64,000 nucleotides of DNA from Lethocerus indicus (taxonomy: Eukaryota; Arthropoda; Insecta; Hemiptera; Belostomatidae): assembly GCA_019843655.1 (NCBI GenBank), contig JACDQD010000120.1, positions 1 through 64,000 of the forward strand, written 5' to 3'. Position 1 is the stretch's first letter. The number at the start of each line of letters is the position of its first letter. Under the pieces are notes generated by a model. The model worked only from the letters and a program-made list of their open reading frames with translations. It made no database searches and was not told where the DNA came from. The position numbers and the translations under genes were made by a program. Below, one piece after another: positions 26,711 through 33,466 of the stretch.

Positions 26711-26920
26711 TTACAAAATATCAAACTAGATAGAATTTGGAAAAAGATTCCAAAATTGGCCTACGTAATGTCTAAGGTCCTCTCAAAGTTAAATACACTT
26801 GCCTTATGATGGACATATCGAACTAGATGGTATTTGGGAAAAGATTCCAAAATGGGCCTATGTAATGTCAACAGTCCTCCCAAAAGTGAAATACACATGT
26901 CTTACGATGGAAATATCAAA
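26711..26920. repeat. Diverged edge monomers of satellite C, first array
   Basis: The last two to three monomers differ by substitutions rather than deletions: GATAGAATTTGG, TGTCTAAGGTCCTCTCAAAG, TTAAATACACTTGCCTTATG, GATGGACATATCGAACTAG, TTTGGGAAAAG and AATGGGCCTATG. The array stops at GGAAATATCAAA and a GC-rich unrelated sequence follows (CCCGCAGCCCACAC). The same edge variants end the second C array. Diverged edge monomers are typical of satellites homogenised mainly from within. Confidence 0.92.
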
Positions 26921-27305
26921 CCCGCAGCCCACACTGCTCTCTCCTCTTTCCCCCCGCTCCACCGCTCTGGGGCCCTTATATACCCCGGTCACTGCCCTTC
27001 CTCCGCCCGGCACCTCCTTATTGTGCCTGTGGCGGCGATTCTCGGGGCCGGGAAACTAGCTGAGGGCATCCAGTCGACCCGGCCCGGTTCGAAACATTGT
27101 TCCTTTGCATCCGGACTGTGTCCGAAAGGCGACTTTCGGTTTCGGAAATCCGAAATTTTGCTCCCCAGATTGAGTATCCGAGAGGGTGTATATTTTTAGA
27201 AAAATAAAAAGAAAATTCGACTAATATAATTAAATATTTTTTTATATTTTTAGTTCGATTTCATATCCTGTACATTGAGTAGCCGCCCCAGCTGACCTTC
27301 CGACG
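26921..27305. other. GC-rich to AT-rich spacer at the start of X
   Basis: It begins with a pyrimidine- and G-rich stretch (CTCTCCTCTTTCCCCCCGCT) and becomes AT-rich after about 27,190. Two overlapping open frames start in the satellite edge and run into this part; they have no recognisable domain and I do not call them genes. Part of it (27,090-27,305) is also present in reverse orientation near 40,350-40,530, so on the minus strand it probably corresponds to sequence downstream of MDR exon 2. Confidence 0.6.
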
Positions 27306-27390
27306 TCAGCTTATCAGATCAGGGCGATTCGCGGCCGACATCGCCTTATTCGGGATATTGTCTTTCGGCTTGTTCGGAATATTCTTCGAC
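27306..27390 (-). pseudogene. MDR-type gene fragment, downstream exon (copy 1)
   Basis: Read on the minus strand, a pyrimidine-rich tract ending in TTTTCAG precedes GTCGAAGAATATTCCGAACA. If joined to the exon at 28,068-28,227 through its GG|GTGAGT donor, the first G completes a glycine codon, and 28 codons (starting Ser-Lys-Asn-Ile-Pro and ending in TGA) follow with no interruption. That agreement of phase is what I see; that the two pieces are exons of one gene is an inference. In the alternative frame the exon starts V-E-E-Y-S-E-Q-A-E, which also looks protein-like. A shorter copy lies on the plus strand at 40,265. Without the upstream coding exons this cannot make a full enzyme. Confidence 0.5.
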
Positions 27391-27421
27391 CTGAAAACAG
27401 AAAAAATATATATATACATAT

Positions 27422-27455
27422 GTTAGGTTAGGTTAGATTAGGTTAAGTTAGGGGA
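27422..27455. repeat. TTAGG-like telomere-type repeat, copy 1
   Basis: Six near-tandem units: TTAGG, TTAGG, TTAGA, TTAGG, TTAAG, TTAGG. TTAGG is the usual insect telomere unit. The short degenerate form, embedded between exon pieces, indicates an interstitial telomere-type tract rather than a chromosome end. A shorter relative lies at 27,811-27,830 and a reverse-complement one at 40,203-40,220. Confidence 0.75.
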
Positions 27456-27489
27456 TATTGTCTTTCAGCTTTTCGGAATATTCTTCGAC
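27451..27489 (-). pseudogene. Truncated second copy of the exon-2 head
   Basis: On the minus strand, TGTGTTCAG is followed by GTCGAAGAATATTCCGAAAA and GACAATATCCC. This repeats the acceptor and first ~38 bases of the exon at 27,390 and then passes directly into the TTAGG-like tract. It is a partial duplicate with its own acceptor-like AG. Confidence 0.7.
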
Positions 27490-27520
27490 CTGAACACATA
27501 GAAAAAATATATTCAAGTTA

Positions 27521-27742
27521 ATTAGTTCGGCAATAATTTCCCGTATTTTAAAAGATTTATTTTTTATAACACACTGAAATTATACAATAGAAAACAAGTT
27601 ACAAAGGCAAAAGCGAAAATAAAAGTCTTACGACCACTGGATCCAGATCCCAACTGCCGGGCCTCCGCCCGGCTTACAATATATAGCCCTTTCCTAACAA
27701 ATGGCTTTGTCAAATCTATCTCGTTGTTTATTTACACTGTCA
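27521..27742 (-). mobile_element. Gypsy-type LTR, inverted (copy 1)
   Basis: On the minus strand a purine-rich run (CCCAAAAGGGAT) precedes TGACAGTGTAAATAAACAAC, which I take as the LTR start. Inside, CTATATATTGTAAGCCGGGC is followed by a GC hairpin (GCCGGGC and GCCCGGC arms). The end reads CCGAACTAATTAACTT. The same landmarks in the same order are found in the plus-strand LTR at 29,388-29,620 (CTATATATTGTGAGCCGGGC, matching hairpin, CCGAACCAATTAACTT), so the two are diverged members of one LTR family in opposite orientation. No internal coding region adjoins this one. Exact ends are inferred from alignment by eye. Confidence 0.7.
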
Positions 27743-27828
27743 ATCCCTTTTGGGCTCCTGGTCGCCCTTAGACTTTTATATACATAAGTTATATACACAT
27801 ATAAGGTTATGATAGGTTAGGTTAAGTT

Positions 27829-27868
27829 GGGGATATTGTCTTTTGGCTTGTTCGGAAAATTCTTCGAC
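27829..27868 (-). pseudogene. Truncated third copy of the exon-2 head
   Basis: Minus strand: CTATGTGTTCAG, then GTCGAAGAATTTTCCGAACA and GACAATATCCC, then a short AACTTAACCTAACC stretch. It is the third acceptor-plus-exon-head piece within 550 bp. The shared boundary with telomere-type repeat at the two truncated heads suggests one truncated module was itself duplicated. Confidence 0.65.
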
Positions 27869-27890
27869 CTGAACACATAGAAAATCTATA

Positions 27891-27946
27891 TATATACATA
27901 AGTTATATATCAGGTTATGTTGGTCATTTTTGCATATATATATATA

Positions 27947-27996
<50 letters not shown>

Positions 27997-28026
27997 AAAA
28001 TGACCAACATAACCTGATATATAACT

Positions 28027-28036
<10 letters not shown>
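27891..28036. repeat. AT-rich palindrome (copy 1)
   Basis: The left arm reads CATAAGTTATATATCAGG, TTATGTTGGTCATTTTTGCA, then (AT)n. The right arm is its reverse complement, TGCAAAAATGACCAACATAA, CCTGATATATAACTTATG. Arms are about 45 bp, plus a self-complementary AT core of about 50 bp, for about 146 bp in all. Such a sequence can extrude as a hairpin or cruciform. The + and - open frames here (poly Ile-Tyr) are artefacts of the AT repeat. Confidence 0.9.
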
Positions 28037-28061
<25 letters not shown>

Positions 28062-28062
28062 C

Positions 28063-28227
28063 TCACCCAAATCTGATGACTGTTTTGCCGATGGCGTTGG
28101 CCGTCTGGACGTGGTTCAACGCCTCCTTGATCTCTTCCAGCGAGTGGAGCTGGTCGACCACCGGCTGTATCCGGCCGTTGTCAGCCAGCCTGGCGACCTC
28201 CACAAGCACCCGCCGGTTCAACGCCAC
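28063..28227 (-). pseudogene. MDR-superfamily oxidoreductase, C-terminal exon (copy 1)
   Basis: The minus strand encodes 54 codons without a stop, beginning V-A-L-N-R-R-V-L-V-E-V and containing G-R-I-Q-P-V-V-D, S-L-E-E-I-K-E-A-L and ending A-I-G-K-T-V-I-R-F-G. The series 'G-x-I-x-P-V-V, then S-L-x-E-(I/V)-x-E-A, then G-K-x-V' is the usual C-terminus of quinone-oxidoreductase-like medium-chain dehydrogenase/reductases, including RTN4IP1-like proteins; the exact subfamily is uncertain. The next codon is TGA, which would be a natural family stop, but the same bases form a strong donor (GG|GTGAGT). The upstream end is abrupt at about 28,228, so the dinucleotide-binding domain is missing. I call it a captured, non-functional gene fragment. 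Confidence 0.65.
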
Positions 28228-28238
28228 CTACCACATCA

Positions 28239-28359
28239 TAAACTCCGGACACGACTTGGGTGTAATAACTTTAATGATCTTTTGATGTTCATTGTTTCGT
28301 GTCCGGAGTTTAGGATGTCGTTAGCGAAATTGGAATCTGTTTTGTATTTTATTACACCC
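28239..28359. repeat. Two interleaved inverted repeats
   Basis: Arm A (28,239-28,254, TAAACTCCGGACACGA) pairs perfectly with A' (28,297-28,312). Arm B (28,258-28,267, GGGTGTAATA) pairs perfectly with B' (28,350-28,359). The order A-B-A'-B' is that of a pseudoknot rather than nested hairpins. It lies exactly at the broken upstream end of the MDR exon. It is present in both copies of X. It could be the remains of terminal repeats of small elements. Confidence 0.75.
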
Positions 28360-28551
28360 AGGCAAAAAGGAAAAGAATTGGATATTATTGAAAACCTGGA
28401 AATCTTCAAACATAAGAAAAACAAAATTACTGACATACTGACAAACATTACAGTACATGTGTAAGTGAGAGTGCAGTGAGGATGCCCAAAAACATCCAAA
28501 GTGCTAACAGTGACCTACGCCCGGTGAATTAGAAATTAGAAAACGGCAAGC

Positions 28552-28761
28552 GTGATTAGGACAGTGTTGTTGGAACGGTTCGCACAAGGCAACCTAAATT
28601 TAATAATTATGGATAAGGGCCGCGAATTCAATAATAAACATCTCCGAAATACGTTGAAAGAACTAAATGTAAGCTGGCATTATACGACGCTGCGACATCC
28701 GCAGTCCCATGGGACGATCGAGCGACTACATGGGACCCTCGCGAAGCACCTAAATCTTTGA
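28552..28761 (+). pseudogene. Gypsy-type retroelement integrase, catalytic core fragment (copy 1)
   Basis: A 69-codon open frame carries the second half of a retroviral-type integrase core. It shows an aspartate in I-I-M-D-K-G-R-E-F (residue 21) and a glutamate in G-T-I-E-R-L-H-G (residue 57) separated by exactly 35 residues, the D-D(35)E spacing, with H-P-Q-S-H-G just before the glutamate. The first catalytic aspartate and the zinc-binding N-terminus are missing upstream. The frame stops at TGA right after the core. It is a fragment of the pol region of a gypsy/errantivirus-like element. A plus-strand LTR 630 bp downstream is consistent with the same element, with pol on the left and the LTR on the right. 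A real element's integrase would be several times longer, so it is non-functional. Confidence 0.85.
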
Positions 28762-29160
28762 AATTCGCGCAAAATTTAAGGGTACAACAGCAATGGCTAG
28801 GGCCGTCCTAGCCTATAATTATAGCATACACTCCGCGACGGTCAGACCCTGCATGATTTAACCATTTCCCTCACGGCACGGGCGGGCGTGACGGACAAAA
28901 GCAAAAATAGACATGACTTACAAACATAATGCGGAGACAGAGGAAATTTGCTCGAAGAAATACGCACGGGCGATGTGGTTTTCCGGAAGAACGCCTCAGG
29001 ACCGCCCACCTCAGGGAGTTGAGAACTCCAAAGAAAGAGAGAGTCCAATTCTTAAACAAAGTACAAGTTCGGGAGATAAGTCAGCGATCGAGTTCCGCGG
29101 TAGTTCGGGGAGGGCAGAATATGGGAATAGTTCGTGAACGAGCTCCCGGTCTTGATCGTT
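28762..29160 (+). pseudogene. Decayed integrase C-terminal region (copy 1)
   Basis: After the core stop, several short frames in different phases contain pieces such as E-E-I-R-T-G-D-V-V-F-R-K (about 28,950-28,990), which resembles the 'G-D-x-V' segment of integrase C-terminal domains, and a basic R-T-P-K-K-E-R tract. Frame changes and stops show decay. The minus-strand open frames over the same bases have no recognisable domain and are taken as shadows. Confidence 0.5.
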
Positions 29161-29374
29161 GGAATATGTAAATAATTAGGGACCCCTCGGCAAGTAAGAA
29201 ATTTTAGTTTTATTTTAAAATTGACTCGAATTATTTTTTGTTTTGTTAATTGTTGCGAGCATCGTTCCTGCCGGCGCATGCAGAAGATCGATGGCAGGAT
29301 ACTACAAGCCGAGGAGGAACAAGAGAAGAAATCCTATGCCCGGAGTTTAGATTAAGAACTTTGTAAATAGACCG

Positions 29375-29620
29375 CAACAAAGGGGTTTGTCAAATCTGGG
29401 GAGAATTCAAGAGAGACTAAGCCCAAGAGGCATTGTTACGAAAACCCTATATATTGTGAGCCGGGCAGAAGCCCGGCAGTCGATCCCAAAGCTTGTGCGA
29501 GTAGCCTACTTTCATGGTATTGTATTTTCAGTTCATTGCATTTCATTCCATTGTATTTCGTTTCAATTGTGTTCAATAAAATTGTAATTTTAAAAATGTT
29601 CTTTTCAATCCGAACCAATT
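29375..29620 (+). mobile_element. Gypsy-type 3' LTR with preceding purine tract
   Basis: CAACAAAGGGGT at about 29,374-29,386 is a polypurine-like tract. LTR sequence starts at TGTCAAATCT (29,388) and includes CTATATATTGTGAGCCGGGC, a GCCGGGC/GCCCGGC hairpin, an AATAAA signal near 29,574 and the end CCGAACCAATTA. It matches the inverted LTR at 27,521-27,742 landmark for landmark. No TG...CA boundary could be confirmed at the right end. It lies downstream of the integrase fragment, as a 3' LTR should. Confidence 0.7.
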
Positions 29621-30229
29621 AACTTATATATATATTAAACAGATTAAAGGCATTTTAACTCAATTCTCTCGGAAAGGAGCCGCCCCGTGTTTGTTGAAAA
29701 TATCAAAGGCATCTTAACGAATAGCGACAACATATAAATATTATACTAGCGGAGCACCGGGGCTGGGCGCGGTGGAAATTATTTGTATAGATATCCAACA
29801 ATATAAATTGGTGGATAGACAAAAAGGGACAGTGGGACAAAACAATATCCCACTTACCACAAAACACGCAATTAAAATAAAAGACACAAATGTTTTCGAC
29901 AAACGCAGTTTCCAAAAACTGTGGGTCCAACGACTTTAATCGTACGTACTTTTTTGTCCACTTATTATTCTGTGTTTTAAAACAGCGAGACAAAGACTAA
30001 TCACCGTCCTGCAGATAGACACCTGTCGGCTGCAGCCGCACTTATCGGATCAGTGAGACTCGTTCCTAGGGTATAGTTGCATAGTCGTGATAGCGTAGTC
30101 ACAGAGACAAACTCCAAATCCACCCAAATCCCTGGCATCTTCCTCCCAGCTACCCCAAAACCCCACTGGCCACCCAAAGACGTACCATAAGGAGGAGGGT
30201 CCTCACGCCGAGCTAGAAGACTCCCCGAC
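29621..30229. other. Non-coding spacer, no recognised feature
   Basis: Moderately AT-rich unique sequence. Open frames on the minus strand (29,703-29,993 and 30,001-30,405) have no recognisable domain, and repeated CTGCAG near 30,010-30,035 is the only small motif I noticed. Nothing supports a gene. Confidence 0.6.
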
Positions 30230-30430
30230 CAAAGTGAATGTGAAACAGTGTAGTGAAAGCTGTGAATGTGCCAGCTAAAGTGCCTATAGTGCATAGTGCT
30301 AAGGACGGTATACGACCGGTCGTATACTGTCACCAGTGCCCCAGTGATCAGTGCACCGACACAAAGTTTCGCGAGCAGTGTAGTAAACCCAAGTGGCAAG
30401 TGCAAAGTGTGTGAGCGAATGTGTGTGTTT
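30230..30430. other. AGTG-rich block around a perfect palindrome
   Basis: AGTG occurs many times within about 200 bp (CAGTGTAGTG, AAGTGCC, TAGTGCATAGTGC, CAGTGCCCCAGTGATCAGTG, AAGTGGCAAGTGC). The dense simple motif resembles untranslated leaders of some retroelements, but I cannot assign it. A perfect 20-bp palindrome sits in the middle. Confidence 0.6.
30308..30327. promoter_or_regulatory. Perfect 20-bp palindrome
   Basis: GTATACGACCGGTCGTATAC is its own reverse complement with no loop. A dimeric DNA-binding protein site is one possible meaning; a hairpin in a transcript is another. It occurs once in the window. Confidence 0.8.
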
Positions 30431-31078
30431 GTGCGAGTGAATGTAGCTTAAGTCCTCAGGTTTTATTGTGTATTTTCCCGACTAGCACAACATTGTAAAA
30501 AAAAAAATCGTGTATAATATATTGTAATATTTAAGAATATAAATGTAGTAAGGCCAATAGGCCGGAATACATGCAATAATAACAATTTGTTTATACCGTT
30601 GTATCGTTAAATATAACAAATAATAATTTGTATTTATAGTAATAAAATTATTTGTATTTGGGTTCGCGTCCGCGTACCACATTAGCATTCTAGTTCGAAC
30701 CCAGGACAGGTCGACAGTGTTGTTAGAGTAGAGTTTAGTAAGTAGTAAAATTATATTTATCGTTTAAACATAGTTTCGAAATCCTTGTCCCATCTTTTAA
30801 CTTTATGTGCGTAATATTATTAACAGTGTGTACAAAATGTACGAGGAGGTTCCACCACCTCGAGTCATAACGGCAAGGTGTAATTAATTGAGCCTAAGAC
30901 CTGGTGGTTTCAGCCGTTCATCTTCTTCTCGTCTGGCGAAAGACGAAACCGGTGAGAAACGCAAAACAAAATTTTTGCCTCAGTTACCATCTTTCAATAT
31001 TAATCGCTGGGAACCCCGAAATTCTAGTTTTACCCCGTAGTCGATTAACTATATCCGAGTAAGTACAAGCCCCGACTG
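30431..31078. other. AT-rich unique sequence, no gene
   Basis: It contains poly-A, AATAAA-like words (TAATAAAATTATTTG near 30,645) and GGTTCGAACCC-type words near 30,690 that hint at a tRNA-derived element, but no cloverleaf could be drawn. No coding region is recognised. Confidence 0.55.
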
Positions 31079-31492
31079 TTGTTACTGGGTTATAACAGCT
31101 GTATAACCTTCCAGCCGAGAGGAAGTTGTGGGAAGAATCTTTCCGAACTACACTCAACACTACCATATTCCCGTCCCACCGTCAGCCGCCTCAAGAAGGG
31201 GACCCCGCCCGCCGACCAGTCAGGTATTCTGGCGGCGGAACCAGACGGGACTGACGCAGAGGAGCACCACCATCAGGCGAGGGGCACCCGCAGCAGAACC
31301 GCCACCGGGGACTGGGGACCTCCCGTGCGAAGCTTCTTCGCGCGAACAGCAGTAACACAAGAGTATCATCACGACGCCTTGGCTGTTGCAGGGTCAGAGT
31401 TGGGGGTTCCACGATCAGCCCACGGGGATCAACTCGGTATCCACTTCTGGGCCGGCAAGAGGTACTCCTCTCAGGGCGTGGGTGGAGGATAG
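31079..31492 (+). other. Uncharacterised 137-codon open frame in a GC-rich island
   Basis: The frame starts M-L-L-G-Y-N and ends S-S-Q-G-V-G-G-G. It is rich in Gly, Arg, Pro, Ser and Thr, with an H-H-H at its centre. A second plus-strand frame and a minus-strand frame are open over the same bases, which is expected where GC content is high and stops are rare. No domain is recognised. It may be part of a retroelement gag or leader. Coding status is unproven. Confidence 0.25.
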
Positions 31493-31548
31493 TCCTGGAC
31501 GTGTTGTTTAATTAGGGAAAAGTTCCGGCCATAGGCTAAGAACTTTTG

Positions 31549-31600
31549 GAAAGTGGGGGTGGTGTAACCGACCGGTTAGACTTGATAAATTAATAATAAA
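31549..31600 (+). mobile_element. Possible polypurine tract and LTR start
   Basis: GGAAAGTGGGGGTGG is followed at once by TGTAACCGACCGGTTAGACT. A purine run followed by TG is how an LTR begins in many LTR retroelements. No second copy of this sequence was found in the window to prove it, so it is tentative. Confidence 0.3.
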
Positions 31601-31604
31601 CTTA

Positions 31605-32110
31605 GACTCACCATTGGGAACGCCCGCCAGCGGAAATCTCCGAGCTCAGCGCGCACCTGGGCCGCGGCGAGTACAACCCGATAGGAGAGGGGGTGTCGGT
31701 GTGACGCAATCTCCGCGCAGTCACTGGCGGTGGGAACTCCCGCGTAAGATTTCCCGAGTAGGCCAGCTAGCCACGTGTGGCTGGACTCATCACCTCCCGG
31801 ACTAAGGACCCCCGACTCGGTGGAAGAGGGGCCGCGTCGGCATGACGCAATCTAAAACCCCTATGAAAACATCCGGCCACCTAACCACGTGCTGCTGAAC
31901 TCGTCATCTTCCCGGGTCGGCATGACGCAATCCCCGCGGAAAACAACCAGCCCCAGGGTGGGAACTCCTGCGTCAGGGATCCTAAGTCGGTCCGCGAATC
32001 ATGAACTGCAGGACTCAACATTTTCTGGGCTAGGGACCGCCCCACTCGGTGGTAGAGGGGCTGCATGGGCGTAAAACCCCAGCAAGTCCCGGCCCTCCCG
32101 GGGTGGGGAC
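31605..32110. repeat. Degenerate GC-rich tandem repeat
   Basis: Several phrases recur in similar order: GTCGGYRTGACGCAATC near 31,697, 31,838 and 31,917; CCACGTG followed by GCTG and ACTC near 31,772 and 31,888; GTGGGAACTCCYGCGT near 31,732 and 31,960; ACTCGGTGG with GAGGGGC near 31,816 and 32,045. The spacing is irregular. The sequence is much GC-richer than the rest of the window. Confidence 0.7.
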
Positions 32111-32200
32111 CACCGCGTCGGGGAAAGGAGAAGGTCCCACAGAAAGGAAGGGGAAGCCCCTGGGAGATATATACGGGATCCAAGACCGGGAAAAAGGAGG

Positions 32201-32265
32201 AGAGAGGAGCCGGCAAGAAGAAGCGGACGAAGGAGAGAGGAGCCGGCAAGAAGAAGCGTCCGGAC
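32201..32265. repeat. 33-bp minisatellite, two copies
   Basis: AGAGAGGAGCCGGCAAGAAG followed by AAGCG occurs at 32,201 and again at 32,234, a period of 33 bp. Confidence 0.85.
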
Positions 32266-32320
32266 GGGGAGAGGAAGAGCAGCCAGCCAGTGACCAGCCA
32301 GCCTACCGAAGGATCCTCGA

Positions 32321-32440
32321 GACAGCCGGAGGACCAGTCAGCGAGCGGAAGAACTCATCAGACAGCCGGAGGACCAGTCAGCGAGCGGAAGAACTCATCG
32401 GACAGCCGGAGGACCAGTCAGCGAGCGGACTCATCAGACC
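32321..32440. repeat. 40-bp minisatellite, three copies
   Basis: GACAGCCGGAGGACCAGTCA followed by GCGAGCGGAAGAACTCATC begins at 32,321, 32,361 and 32,401. The third copy lacks the GAAGAA stretch. GACCAGTCAGC-like words just upstream suggest older copies. Confidence 0.9.
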
Positions 32441-32651
32441 GCCGGAGGGCTCAGCAGGAAGCAGGAGGAGGTTCGACCGGGAGGCCAGAGGGCTCGCCAA
32501 ACAGCCGGAAGACCCACCCGGACCGAGGAGGAATCGTCCTGGGACCAACCGTCCGGCCCAGGAGAGACAGCCGGGACGCGGGAAGTGGACCGCGGACCTG
32601 GTAGCTTCTGCTGCATCTGCTGTATCTAAAAAATATGTCATCAATGTCTAG

Positions 32652-32942
32652 TATTTTGTGGTACAAAAATCCAATTTTGATGGAACTACTTTCAAATCCA
32701 TTTTACAAATATTTTATATGACAATTACTTTGATTCGTATAAAACATTTGAGACAAAATTTTATACATTATTTAAGAACATTTTTATCCAAAAAATATAT
32801 CGCTAAAGGATTTTCAAACAGAAATATGTTATATACCCCCGTACAGAGCAATGAATCTATAAGAACTAGTTTATATTTTATTTTATTTTTCCAAAGAGTT
32901 GAGAGATTGTTAAAAACACTCATTCAAGTATTAACAGCAATT
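32652..32942. other. AT-rich sequence of unknown origin
   Basis: A sharp drop in GC after the island. An open frame starting at 32,658 reads through this stretch and into the jockey RT remnant at 32,943. The first ~95 codons (Ile, Phe, Leu, Lys-rich) resemble no known family, and the join is best read as a chance fusion. Confidence 0.6.
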
Positions 32943-33466
32943 ATCCAAGTCCTACAACCTACAGAGAATCACTCGAACCTGATCCGAACACGGTTAAAAA
33001 GATGGAGTATAAAAATAAACCTCGACGAGTGTGTCCACGTGTCACGTTCTCACTCAGACGAGCCACTTGTCCCCCAATATCCCTATTCGAAACGCCCCCT
33101 ACCCACAGCGGATAAGGTCACATACCTGGGTCTCTATATAGACAAAAGGAATCCACACATAAAACTAAAAAGATTGGAATTTAACGGACGATACAAGTTA
33201 CTACATGGATCACTAGACGATAGATCAAAATTAAGCTTAAACGACAAATTATTATTGTACAACACTATACTTAAACCGATCTGGACGTACGGACTCGAAC
33301 TGTGTGTTATTTCGGCCAAACCGACAGATATCGACACAAAATCCAAACCTTACAGTCGAAAATATTAAGGAGAATAACCGATGCGCCGTATTATGTCTCC
33401 GACCTTACCCCTGCAGACACAGATCTTAAAGTCCCGTTTGTCCGTCACCTCGCCATAACAACGGTA
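32943..33466 (+). repeat. 524-bp inverted repeat, left arm
   Basis: ATCCAAGTCCTACAACCTAC to CATAACAACGGTA matches the reverse complement of 36,224-36,747 at every base I compared, with equal length (524 bp). The arms are separated by about 2.76 kb. Both lie inside jockey RT remnants. Flanks differ on both sides. Confidence 0.85.

Larger units (their letters stand above)
26921..29275. other. Composite segment X, copy 1
   Basis: A non-satellite segment directly abutting the C array and repeated nearly base for base at 61,617-64,000. It contains, in order, a GC-rich lead-in, minus-strand MDR exon 2, TTAGG-like repeats, an inverted gypsy-type LTR, an AT palindrome, minus-strand MDR exon 1, a short interleaved inverted repeat and a gypsy-type integrase remnant. 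It is a patchwork of at least three origins that has been duplicated together with the neighbouring satellite. The real right end is unknown, because the second copy is cut by the window end while still matching. Confidence 0.9.
32049..32651 (+). other. Low-complexity 200-codon open frame
   Basis: The frame is rich in Glu, Arg, Ser, Gly, Gln and Pro and spans two minisatellites. All its composition can be explained by the repeats: because the 40-bp repeat shifts phase by one base per copy, the same DNA is read in three phases (E-T-A-G-G-P-V-S, then S-D-S-R-R-T-S-Q, then G-Q-P-E-D-Q-S-A). A second plus-strand frame is open for 179 codons over the same bases. I regard coding as unlikely; a disordered gag-like segment is the alternative. 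Confidence 0.2.

Noticed and set aside
24245..26733. Rows of 62-codon open frames starting M-E-K-D-S-K-I-G-L
   Set aside because: They recur every 98 bp because of the satellite period, end at the same repeat position, and neighbouring frames encode the same DNA in another phase. No start context, domain or change pattern suggests protein coding.
7915..26920. Possible CRISPR array, because of roughly 98-bp regular repeats
   Set aside because: Repeats are contiguous with no unique spacers, units are far longer than CRISPR repeats, there are no cas genes, and the window is eukaryotic.
27422..27455. Chromosome end (telomere)
   Set aside because: Only six degenerate TTAGG-type units, with non-telomeric DNA on both sides.
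27776..28066. Minus-strand 96-codon frame with Tyr-Ile repeats
   Set aside because: It is the translation of the (AT)n palindrome core plus an exon head; not a protein.
28111..28464. 117-codon plus-strand frame across the MDR exon
   Set aside because: It is antisense to the recognisable minus-strand MDR codons and continues into the inverted-repeat region without any domain.
30640..30705. tRNA gene or tRNA-derived SINE, from GGTTCG words and a CGCGTACCA end
   Set aside because: No matching A box at the right distance and no cloverleaf could be drawn.
32658..33368. A 236-codon gene at the left jockey piece
   Set aside because: The first ~95 codons come from unrelated AT-rich sequence and only the rest is RT-like; the join coincides with the inverted-repeat boundary, so it is a chance fusion.
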